DNA of 64,000 bases from Closterium sp. NIES-65. Lineage: Eukaryota; Streptophyta; Zygnematophyceae; Desmidiales; Closteriaceae. The stretch is from positions 124,001 through 188,000 of the forward strand of contig CANXME010002535.1 of assembly GCA_948144175.1 (NCBI GenBank). Direction: 5' to 3'. The notes under the pieces were generated by a model. The model had not been told where the DNA came from, made no database searches, and saw nothing but the letters and a program-made list of their open reading frames with translations. Positions within the stretch are counted from its first letter, which is position 1. The number at the start of each line of letters is the position of its first letter. This document shows positions 50,769 to 62,700 of the stretch, piece by piece. The translations under genes were made by a program, and so were the position numbers.

Positions 50769-53700
50769 ATGGTGCGTTTCTTACTTCATGCTGCCCCTCC
50801 GAGTCGGAAAAAATCGCCTTTTGTTGGTAGGTTATCTCGGTTTTCGCTAACACATTGCGTGTTCTGCGGTTTCTTTTCTTCCTTTTTTTCTCCGCAGGGT
50901 AGGAAGTTGTGGTGCCTTTTCGTGATCGCGCTCCTACTATGTGCGTCCATCCACGCCGCCGACGCGAAGAAAAAGAAAAAGGTAGTAGTGGAGGAAGAGG
51001 AGGCAGCTGACGAGGGAAGCGCCGCGGCTGAGCAGAGCGACGAGGGAGACGCAGAAGAGAAAACGACCTCCAAAGCTTCCAAATCCGACGCTGAAGCGTC
51101 AGAGGATGAAGACGCAGAGCCGCCTGCGAAACCCTTAAAGTCGTCGAAAAAAGCCAGCAAGCTCAAGAAGGCAGCGGAGGAGGACGAGGGGGAGGAGAAG
51201 GAGGAAGCAGCAGCAGACGCCGACGAGGCTGATGCCCCTGCTCCGAAAAGGGTAAAGTCTGCAAAGAAAGCGAGCGACGACGAAGAGGAGGACGCAGACG
51301 CTGCACCTGTCGCTAAGAAAAAGGCTGCAGCGGACGACGAGGAAGCTTCCGCGGAAACGGAGGACGAAGAGGAAGCTCCTGCGGCGAAAAAGAAGCCTGC
51401 AGCAAAAAAGAAGGCTGCAGCCGCGGAGGAGGAAGGTGGGGAAGATGAATCAGCCGAGGAGGAGGATAAGCCGAGCATGGCCGCTGCAGCTAAGGCCGCC
51501 AGCGCGAAGGAAGCGGCTACAGAAGAGGACGAGGAAGCAGAGAGCGAGAAGGTAACGGCGACTGAAGCCGATGAGGAGAAACCCGCTGGTGCGAAAGCTG
51601 CGAAGGGCGGCGTCGCGGCTGTTTCTAAGGAGCCGCCTATGGAGTCGCCGAAAGTCCCAGTCTCGGCGTGGAAGTCGAAAAACCAGACGCGCGACGACAT
51701 TGATCCGCAAGGTTTGCATTCGAAATTGCGTCGACGCGACCTCATTGATACTCAACTCGTCCGTTAGATCCTTTGTAGCAAGATCGTACGGCCGACACGG
51801 TAGGATTCTAACTAGAAAGATTTTCCTTTTTCGCGATTCAGGTGCTTGCAAGCGGGACATCACGCTTCACTGCCAGGGGATTACGCCCGGCGAGGCTCAG
51901 CTGTCGCTGTGCCTCGTCTTCCACATCAAGAACGAGAAGGCTGGCAACGAAGTCGCCAGTAAGCTCCGCACGCGAATCAATCTCCGTTGTTACAATCTCT
52001 TTCGGACCATCGTTTCAAAACACCATCCGTTTCGCGATTCGGAGCGTAGGATTTCGAGAACGGATTTCCGCCGTGTTGTCTATCGTAAACCGTTCATTTG
52101 CCTGGTGCTCCACCTCTCGTGCGGTTGGCAGCGATCATGGTGTCCAAGAAGTGCCGAGCGGAGATCCGGCAGTTCCGCTCCGACATGTACAGGGACCTCT
52201 CAATGGACAAGGCAATGTGTGCGTTTCCCTATCCTAAACTTCTCTCGCGCCTGTGAAGGATGAACAACCGCTACCTCCCTGTCCAAAATCACGCTCAACC
52301 TTTGTTTCGCAACGTTGAATCTCTGCTTGCCTTTCATTTCTATCTATGGCTCCCTCGTGTCCTGATGCCTGTATTTGAGCGGCTTTGGGCCCCGGTTCGT
52401 TGCGTGGCTGGCTGGCTGGCAGCGACGGCGTGCAAGGCGGACATCACCAAGTTCTGCGACGACGACTTCCTCTATCCCGAACCCGGCAACATCATTGCTT
52501 GCCTCAGGTACGCGAACGCTCTTGCGCAGACAGGCAAATGCGCAGCCGTTTTCTGTTTCCAGACAAACGCACAGTCGAGTATGCTGACATGTGCACGAAA
52601 ACGATGGGTATTCTTTTTCTCGCATGCTTTTTCTCCATTTATTTTGTATACCATCGAACCAGTTGTATGCGGACGTGTAACCCGATGCTATTAATGGAAA
52701 ATGATTGTCAACTCAACGAGAAAAAATGTTCTGAAATGGTGTTCAGGGAGGTGAAGCAGGTGGAGAAGCTGCAGGACGCGTGTCTGGCGGAGGTGCTGCG
52801 GCACCAGATGGAGGCGGCGGACGACTTCGTGATGGACCCGCAGCTCCGCGAGCTCTGCAGCGGCGAGGCTGACCGCCTCTGCAAGGGCGTCGAGCCCGGG
52901 GAAGGCCGCATTCAGAACTGCTTGGTTAGTGTGTCTCACACGGAGGGAGTCTATCTCTTAGGCACCTTAGGATTAGCGAGGGCGTGAAGCAGGGTAAAGG
53001 ACGCATTCAGAACTGCCTGGTCAGTGTGTCACATAGGGAGACTAGTTTTTAGACGCCTGAGAAGTACCGTGGGCGTGTATTCCGGCTAAGGCCGTATTCA
53101 GAACTGCCTGGTCTGTGCGTCACAGACACAGGGAGCCTTAGGCACCTTAGACATTGTGAGGCCGCGTTCAGACAGGGAGACGGACGGACAGGCAGACGGG
53201 GAGACGGACGTTTAGACGAGGCAGAAGGACAGGTAGGTGGACAGGCAGACGTGGGAGACGGAGATTTAGACGGATAGGCAGAAGGACAGGTAGATGGACA
53301 GCTAGACGTGGGAGACGGACATTTTGACGGATATGCAGGACAGATAGATGGACAAGCAGACGGACAGAGGCGACCAGGCAGACGGACAGTCAGACGGATA
53401 TGTAGACGGACAGACAGGCTGGCAGACGGAAAGACGGACGGACAGACTGTTACAAGTCCACAGACGGACAGAAAGATAGCTGTTTGTCAGTGAGTGGCGA
53501 TGATTTCTTTCTTTGAAGGTGCTGATTGTGGGGCTGTGGTGGTGTGGTGGGGTTGCGCTGTGACGCAGAGGGAGCACCGTGCGAAGCTGGCGTGGGATTG
53601 CCAGGCGGAGCTGTTCCGGCAGGAGGTGGAGAACGCCGATGACATCCGTCTAAACGTTCGCCTCTTCCAAGGTCAGGCTTCCCTCCTACCCGCCAGGTGC

Positions 53701-56700
53701 GCCTTCCTCCAACGGGGCCTTCCCCCATCAGGTAAACCTTCCCCCAGCAGGTAAGCCTTCCCCCAGCAGGTAAGCCTTCCCCCATCAGGTAAGCCTTCCC
53801 CCAGCAGGACAGCCTTCCCCCAGCAGGTAAGCCTTCCCCCAGCAGGAAAGCCTTCCCCCAGCAGGTAAGCCTTCCCCCAGCAGGAAAGCCTTCCGCCAGC
53901 AGGTAAGCCTTCCCCCAGCAGGAAAGCCTTTCCCCAGCAGGTAAGCCTTCCCCCAGCAGGTAAGCCTTCCCCCAGCAGGAAAGCCTTTCCCCAGCAGGTA
54001 AGCCTTCCCTTCCCCCAGCAGATAAGCCTTCCCCCAGCAGGTAAGCCTTCCCCCAGCAGGTAAGCCTTCCCCCAGCAGGTAAGCCTTCCCACCTTCCAGA
54101 TACGCCTTGTCACCACAGGTATGGCTTCCTACCCAGCTGGTACGGGTTACAGAATGAGCAATCATGGCTTCCCCACCCAGCAGATACGCATTTGAAATGG
54201 AGCAATCATGGCTTTCCACCCAGCAGATACGGGTTCCCAACCATCATTTACAGCTTTCCCTGTCTGAACGTATTTCTTCTTCCCCCCGTACGCGTCTTCC
54301 TACTCGTTCCCTTTTTACATTCTTCGGTGCTATTTTTCCACAATTTTACTCCCCCTTCCCTCCCCCCTACCCCCTCCCGACTTTCCTCACCAGCGTGTGC
54401 AGCGTGTTTGAACGCCAGTGCAAGTTCTGTTCTGTGCGGATGTGAAGTATGGGGACGCGCGTATGAAGGACTGCTGTTCGAGGCGCCTAAAACGATTTCC
54501 TTTTCCCTCCCTCCCTTTCCGCGCCCCCTTCCCTGCGTGCACAGCGTGCCTGAACGACCAGCGCAAGTTCTGTGCAGATGTGAAGTATGGAGATGCGCGT
54601 GTGAAGGACTGCCTGGAGGACCATCGCCTCGACGACGAGTTCTCCCCTGGCTGGTACGCCTCTCGCTCCCGGAGGGGCGACTGAGGAAGTTTCGTGTGCA
54701 CAGATCCGGCTTATCCAATGAATCCTTGCTGCGTATCTCTGACTGGATCCCTTGTGCTTGTCATGCTTCTTATAGAATCTGGTCACCTTTGCCCCACCCT
54801 CCCTGATGCTTTTTTTTTTTCCCGGGCAGCAAGACGGAGTTTGAGAAGATGATGGCGCGGAGGGCGACGGACTTCAGGCTGGACTCGCGCCTGCGCAAGT
54901 ACTGCAAGGGCGACATTGCCGAGGTGCGAGGGTGGGGGGTGGGACAGTGTGTGTAGAGGTGCAAGGGTTGAGGGCGACGGACTTCAGGCTGGACTTGCGC
55001 CTGCGCAAGTACTGCAAGGGCGATATTGCCGAGGTGCGTGCGTTGGGGCATGGCAGAGGTGGTGGGATGGGGTTTGCAGAGGTGCGTGCGTGCGTGTGTG
55101 GGGTGGGAGTGCAGAGCAGAGGTGCGTGGGTGGGTGGGGTAAGAGTGTAAAGGTGTATGCTATGCAAGAGAAAAAATTGCACAAGTGCATGCAAAGGGGG
55201 GCAGTGCCCAGTTTTGTGTCATGGTGGGGGTGCTAGAGGTGCGTGCAAGAGGAGCATTGCAGAGGTGCGTGGGTGGGGGGGCATGGCATACACCTCTCCC
55301 CTCTCCCCTCTCCTCTCTCCCCTCTCCCCTCTCCCCTCTCCCCTCTCCCCCCTCCCACTCCTTCACCCCCCCCCCCCTCCCCTCCCTCCCTTTTCCCCCA
55401 CCTCTCCCTGCAGATCTGCTTCCCGGATGCGGAGGACATATCGGACGTGGCAAACTAAGATGCCTTGTCTCCCTCTCCCTCGTGAAAGAAGGAGTGTTTT
55501 GAGACGTCTCAAAACACTCCTTCTTTCACAAACTAAGACGCCTTGTCTCCCTCTCCCTCACACGCTTCCTCTTCCCCCATGCCCCCAATCCACCCACTCC
55601 CCCACAGATCTGCTACCCGGATGCGGAGGACATATCAGACGTGGCGAACTACGACGCCAAGGTGATCCAGTGTCTGCAGGACTACCGAGACGAGCTCAAG
55701 GACCCCAAGTGCAAGGCGCAGGTGCACAAGCTCACCGAGAGGGAGATCGACATCCGCTTCAACAAGCCGCTCGCCGACGCCTGCCAAGGTAATCCCGTGC
55801 TGCTCGCCTGCCAAGGTGAGTCAGGAAGGCATTGCGGCGCCTGCCCTCTCTGACTGTTGCATTGCCATTTCTTATTGTTTCCCCCCGTTTTGTATCAAAT
55901 TCACGTCCTAAACTGCTGGTTTCCTTCAACTCCACACCCCCACACCCCCATCCCACAACGCACAGCAAATAGCACGACGGTGTGCCAAGACGCGTCGAAC
56001 GGGTGGTTGTTGTTGTTTCATGTGTCTTCTCAGATCTGCCTCACAGCACGTGCTTCAATCAACCCCTCTCCCACGTCCCCAGACCCCCATACCTCGACGC
56101 CCATATCCCCATACCTCCACGCCCATACCCCCATCCCTCCACGCCCATGCCCCCGACCCCCCACGCCCATACCCCCATCCCTCCACGCCCATGCCCCCAA
56201 CCCCCCACGCCCATACCGCCATCCCTCCACGCCCAGCTGATCGCACAACGGTGTGCAAGGATGCACCGGACGGGCAGGCGTCGGTGTTCATGTGCCTGCA
56301 GGACCACATGCCGCAGCTCAAGGAGGCCTGCCGCAACTCTGTCTTCGAGCAGGTGAGGACTGCACCACATTCACAGGGCTTGCGATTGCGAAAGAGCAGA
56401 CCAGCAGGACCGCGTCTCCTTCCAGCTAATGGAGGCGTTCTGCAACTCCGTGTTTGAGCAGATACAGCCGTGCCTCATGCAATTACTCATCATCATGCTC
56501 CTTTGCACCATATGAGGTGACGTCTGCGTCAATCCACCTACCTACTTTTCACCTCTTCACACCTCACTCGACCCGCTCTCCCTTCCACTCTGTCAGCTCG
56601 TGCGCATGGCAAAGGTCATTGACTTCAAGTCAGTGATAAGCATTCATTCACCTGTCGTTCACCCCTTTACACCGCGCCCCAACCCCCCCAGTTGGTGCGC

Positions 56701-59700
56701 ATGGCGGATGACATAGACTTCAAGTTCCCCATGAAGAAGGCGTGCCAGTCGGAGATTGGCAGAGGAGATTGACTTGCATTCATTCACCCCTTCACACTCC
56801 TCTCCACCGCGTCGAACTCCAACCCCCCTCCCCCCCCAGTTGGTGCGCATGGCGGAGGACATAGACTTCAAGTTCCCCATGAAGAAGGCGTGCCAGTCGG
56901 AGCTCGACAAGTTCTGCAAGGACGTGCCCCACGGTGAGTCATGCCCACCCAGCTCGCCGGGAGTTCTGAGACGGCTTAAAACTCCAGAGCCTGCCAGTCG
57001 GAGCTCGACAAGTTCTGCAAGGACGTGCCCCACAGTGAGTTGTGCCCCACAGTGAGTTGTGCCCCACAGTGAGTTGTGCCCCACAGTGAGTTGTGCCCCA
57101 CAGTGAGTTGTGCCCCACAGTGAGTTGTGCCCCACAGTGAGTTGTGCCCCACAGTGAGTTGTGCCCCACAGTGAGTTGTGCCCGCTGCAAGATTGCAGTG
57201 AGCTGTGCTTGAACTCGCGAATAGCTGTTTTCAAACTCATGCTGATTTTCTGAGGTAATCCGCCCAGTCCTCCCCACCCATTCTCTCTCCATCCTTCACA
57301 CCCTCCCTAACGCCCTCCCTCACACCCTCTCTCACACCATCGCTCACACCCTGCCTTCCTCCCTCCTTCGGATGTTCACCCGTCGCCCGCAGACCATGCC
57401 TCATGCTTCAAGTGTCTGCATGACCACGTTCCCCCCTGTTGTTGCAGCAGGCGATGTTTTATAATTCTCCAAACACGCCTGTCTTCCTCCCATGTTCACT
57501 CAGTTCACTCCCAATGCCACCCTGACCCTACGTCCATTGCTCTTCCTCATCACACCCTCCCTCCCTGACCTTCCCCCACTCTCTCCCTTCCCCCGATTGC
57601 ATTCATCACCCGCCCGCCCGCAGAGCATGCATCGCGCATCAAGTGTCCGCAGGGCCACATCTCCTCCTCTCTTCTTTACACCCCCATATCTACCCCGTGC
57701 TTGACTCACACTCCTTCCTGCCTCCCTATACTGCCCATGAGCTCATCACCCGCCACCAGGCCATGCATCGCGCATCAAGTGTCTGCAGGACCACATTGCT
57801 TCCTTTAATCCTCTTCTCCCTGCCCATGTTCACTCTCCTTCACCACCCTGCCCCCCATGCGCCCATCACCCGCCACCAGGCCATGCATCACGCATCAAGT
57901 GTCTGCAGGACCACACATCCTCCTTTGCTCTTCCTCTCACGCCCTCACTCACCGTCCATCACTCTCCCTCCCTGTCCCCCCATGCGCTCATCACCCGCCC
58001 TCAGGCCACGCATCGCGCATCAAGTGTCTGCAGGACCACATTGACGACGCTGATTTCGGAGAGGCGTGTCGCAAGGAGGTGCAATCGGACCTCGTGCGAT
58101 CGGCACAAGGTGAGGGCTCACTGGGATATGCATGATGGTGCTTGAGAATGGCATGCACACTCAGTCATGTTCACAAAACGACTTTGGGGAGGCGTGCCGC
58201 AAGGAGGCCCAATCTGGCCTCGTGCGATTGGCGCAAGGTGAGCACTTCCTCCTCTGCTTCTCATCCTCTTTCTTTCACACATGCCTCTTAATCGCCTCTC
58301 CCTCCACCATCGTTCCTGTCCCCCCGTCCCTATCTCCCCATGAGGCGTATCTCCCCCCCCCTCCCCAACATTCTGAAACCACTGCTTCCACCAACCACAA
58401 CCCCGCCCATTCCTCCTCGTCCCTCCCCCAGACTACTGGCTGAACTACCGGCTGCACAAGGCGTGTCTGCCGGACATCCAGCAGCAGTGCCTGCATGCGT
58501 TCACTGCACCTGCCTGCACTCACCTGTTACGCTATTACCCTAACCACCCCGGCTTCCCCCTTTCTCTCCTTCCAGACTACCGGCTGAACTACCGGCTGCA
58601 CAAGGCATGTCTGCCGGACATCCAGCAGCAGTGCCTGCACGCGTGCGACGCCGCATCAGCCAACGGCACGGCCACGTGCGGCGGCATGGTGCTGCGCTGC
58701 CTGCAGGACAACAAGGCCAAGCTGCAATCGCCCTCCTGCGCCCAGGAGGTCGACTCCTTCAGCGTGATTCAGTCCAAGGACCCCCTGTCCTTGGATGTGC
58801 CGCTGCAGAAGGCGTGTCAGGGGGATCTGGTCAAGCTGTGCCCGGATGTGAGCCGGGACCACGCTCGCACGCTCTCGTGCCTGCGGACCAAGAGGGAGAA
58901 GCTGTCGACATCGTGCCGGGAGGAGGAGATGCGATTCAGCATCATGGAGGTGGGTGCTGGGTGGTTCTGTGCGGTGACTGGGTGTGTGGAGGTGTGGGTA
59001 TGAGTGTCGTACTGCGTCTCCCAGTGAGTGCCTGAGGATTTGGAAGCAGAAGATGTTGATGCCGTGTCGGGAGGAGGAGATGCGCTTTGGCATCATGGTG
59101 TGGGTGTGGAATCTGGATGGTGGCAGGTTTTCTCTATTCGTTCAAGCGTTGTTGCTCTGGTGGACTTACTCATTGTTCTTCCCCTCTTTCTTCCCGTCCC
59201 CTTCTCCTTCCCCTTTCCATCTCTTTCCCCGTCCGTTTTGTTGCTTCTTGTGCCAGGCATCGGACATTCGCCTCACACCGTCACTCATGAACGCATGCGG
59301 CCAAGGTGAGACCCTGCCGCCCTGGTACAAACCATCCTGCCTGCAATCGGCCTGTTTGGCAGGCAAGCCATGCACTCACCGCATGCATGTGCTCACTGCA
59401 TGCATGCGCTCACCGCATGCATGCGCTCACTGCATGCATGCACTCACTGCATGCATGCGCTCACTGCATGCATGCGCTCACTGCATGCATGCGCTCACTG
59501 CATGCATGCGCTCACTGCATGCATGCACTCACTGCATGCATGCACTCACTGCATGCATGCGCTCACTGCATGCATGCGCTCACTGCATGCATGCGCTCAC
59601 TGCATGCATGCGCTCACTGCATGCATGCGCTCACTGCATGCATGCACTCACTGCATGCATGCGCTCACTGCACCACCTGCTCCTTCCACGTTCACACCAA

Positions 59701-62700
59701 CTCCTCCTGTCCTTCGGGTCTTGGCTGCTCCATTCTCCAGCTCCCTTCACCCCGTCCTATTCACAGAGCTGCAGAGCCTGTTGAGCCGCGTGCGTGTCCC
59801 CTCACACAACCTGTCCCGCTCAACCCCCCTCCACTCTTTCAAGTCGACTCAAAAGTCGTGCGTGTCCCCTCACAGAACCTGTTCCCCTCAACCCCCCTCC
59901 ACTCTTACTTACTTTTTGCTTCTCCTCTCCCCCACACACACACCTGGTCCCCCCACACACAGAGCTGCAGAGCCTGTGCCGCGATGCACCTGCCTGGTTT
60001 TTGAGAATTCTCAAAAACCCCGTGTAGTGAGGTGTATTTTGAGGCGCCTCAAAATACACCTCACTACACGCGGATTTCATACGGAGAGAAAAACCAGCTG
60101 CAGAGCCTGTGCCGCGATGCACCTGCCACGGAGGGAGGCGTTCAAGTGTCTGCAGGAGCCCCTCTCCCCATCCCTTCTCACACCCCTTCCCTTCCCCATC
60201 CCCGTCCTTTTTTGCCCTGATTTTTGTCCCCCTCTCCCTCGTCTCCTCTCCATCCACAGAGCTGCAGAGTCTGTGCCGTGACGCGCCCCCCACGGAGGGG
60301 CAGGCGTTCAAGTGTCTGCAGGAGCACCTGCAGGACGTGGGCATGGGCGCGGCGTGCAAGGGCGAGGTGAACCTGCAGGAGGCGCGGCACGCCTCCAACT
60401 ACCGCCTGGACGTGCGCGTGCGCAAGGAGTGCGAGGACGACGTCACCAAGTTCTGCAACGGCGTGGACGCGGGGCAGGAGGGCCATGCGCTCGTGCTCAA
60501 GTGCATGGTCGGCAGCTTCAAGAGCCTCTCCTCCTCCTGCCAGTCCGAGGTGCGTGCCTCTGTGTGTGGGGGGAGGGGGGAGGGGGGGATGGAAGTCAAG
60601 GGCGAGGCGAGACTGTGATGCCATTGGATGTACGTGCTGAATAGGGAGAGCAAGGCGAGCCTAGTGCTCGTGACCCTCAACGGTGTCGACGCGGGGCAGG
60701 AGGGGCATGCGCTCGTGCTCAAGTGCATGGTCGGCAGCTTTAAGAGCCTCTCTGCGTCCTGCCAGTCTGAGGTGCGTTCCTCTGTGTGTATGTGCGTCCC
60801 TCTGTGTGTATGTGCGTCCCTCTGTGTATGTGCGTCCCTCTGTGTGTATGTGCGTCCCTCTGTGTGTATGTGCGTCCCTCTGTGTGTATGTGCGTTCCTC
60901 TGTGTGTATGTGCGTTCCTCTGTGTGTATGTGCGTCCCTCTGTGTGTATGTGCGTCCCTCTGTGTTTATGTGCGTCCCTCTGTGTGTATGTGCGTCCCTC
61001 TGTGTGTATGTGCGTCCCTCTGTGTGTATGTGCGTCCCTCTGTGTGTATGTGCGTCCCTCTGTGTGTATGTGCGTCCCTCTGTGTGTATGTGCGTCCCTC
61101 TGAGTGCAGGTGCGTCCCTCTGTGTGCAGGTGCGTCCCTCTGTGTGCATGTGGAGGGGAAAAGGTGGGTGGAAGGGAAATGTTGGGTGAGCTCAACCCAA
61201 ATCGCCACCTCTTTCCTTCCCCTCCCCTTCCAGATGTCCTATGCGGTGCGCATGGCATGGCTCCCGTCCATTACCACAAAGCGTATCACTGTGCTGTTAG
61301 AGGGCATGGGAACCCATACTTCTTCCTGTTGCTCATCCCCCCCCTCCATCTCTCTACATCTTCCACCCCCCTCCTCCACTTTCAGGTGTCCTATGCGGTG
61401 CGCATGGCCCTCTTCCAGTACCACAAGGGAGCAGCACTCACGCAGCCGTGCGACACAGCAGTAGAAGAGCTCTGCAACACCGGCAGTGCCGCTGCTGCCA
61501 CCACGCCCGTCAAAGAGATCAACGGCGCTGTCATCGGTGTGTACGGGCAGTGCCTCGTGTCGCAGAAGCGCCAGCGCCTGCCGGAGGAGTGTCGCACGCT
61601 GGTGAAGCTGGTGGCCAAGGAGGGCGCGTATGTGGGCGGCACCGTGGACCAGAACAAGCTTGAGGAGACACTCATGAAGCTCAAGGCGGTGAGGCCCCTG
61701 GGTGCATGGGATGGGATGCAGTGCGGTGGAATGGGGTGTGATTGATGTGTATGTATGTGTGGGTGCGGTGCGGTCTGGGCCTGGGTGCGGTGGGTTGCAG
61801 TGGGACGGGATGAAGTGAACCGTGGTGTGATGGGCGCGTATGTGGGCGGCACTGTGGACCCCAACAAGCTCGAACAGACCCTCATGAAGCTCAAGGCAGT
61901 AAGGGCTGAGACTCTTGGGAGCATGGGGTGGGATGTAGTACAGTGGGGTGTGGTGCGGTGAAAATTGGTGGTGTGATGGGCGTGTACGGGCAGTGCCTGG
62001 TGTTGCAGAAGCGCTGTCAGCCACAGGTTCACGAAATCACTTTTGAGAATTCTCAAAAATAATTTCAACATCGTAGAGAATTCTCAGAAGTAATTTCAAC
62101 ATCGTAGAGAATTCTCAAAAGTGATTTCAACATCGCAGAGAATTCTCAAAAGTGATTTCAACATCGCAGAAGCGCTGTGAACTACAGGTTCTTGAGCCCC
62201 ACTGTTCCAATCACTAAACACCATCACCACCCACCAATCCGCCACTCTTACCCATCCCCTTCCTCTTCCAAGCAGCTACAGGAGGCAGCAGCAGCGGCAA
62301 CAACAGCAGACGGCGGGAGAATCGTTGCTCACGACACAGGGCTCGTCATTTCCGGCTGGCTGGCTGCTGCTGCTCTCGCAGCCGTGGTCATTGTCGCCAT
62401 TGCCATCGGCTGTGCCGTTTACCACAGGCTCTTCAGCCCGGATGCCCTGAACTCTGCCAATCACTAAACACCAACACGTCCCTGCCTCCTGCTCCTTTTC
62501 ATGTGCTCCCCTCCCTCCCCTCCCCTCCCCTTTCCCTCTCCAAGCAGCTACAGGAGGCTGCAACAGCAGCGACAACAGCAGACGGTGGGAGGGTGGTCCC
62601 TCACGACACAGGCCTCGTGATTTCCGGCTGGCTGGCTGCTGCTGCCCTCGCAGCCGTGGTCATTGTCGCCATTGCTATCAGCTGTGCTGTCTACTACAGG

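Larger units (their letters stand above)
59757..60259 (+). repeat. three truncated copies of GLG1 exon 16 start, with palindromes between them
   Basis: Copies with CACAG/AGCTGCAGAGCCTGTTGAG at about 59764, AGCTGCAGAGCCTGTGCCGC at about 59961, and the same at about 60092, the last extending to CAAGTGTCTGCAGGAGC. TCGA-core hairpin AAGTCGACTCAAAAG at about 59842; AATT- and GCGC-core palindromes at 59996-60070 between the second and third copies. Confidence 0.92.

Noticed and set aside
59306..60281. Long ORFs with repeated MHALTAC peptides
   Set aside because: Translations of the 17-bp intron array. The real exon 16 is fixed by splice phase and Cys-rich homology at 60260-60549.
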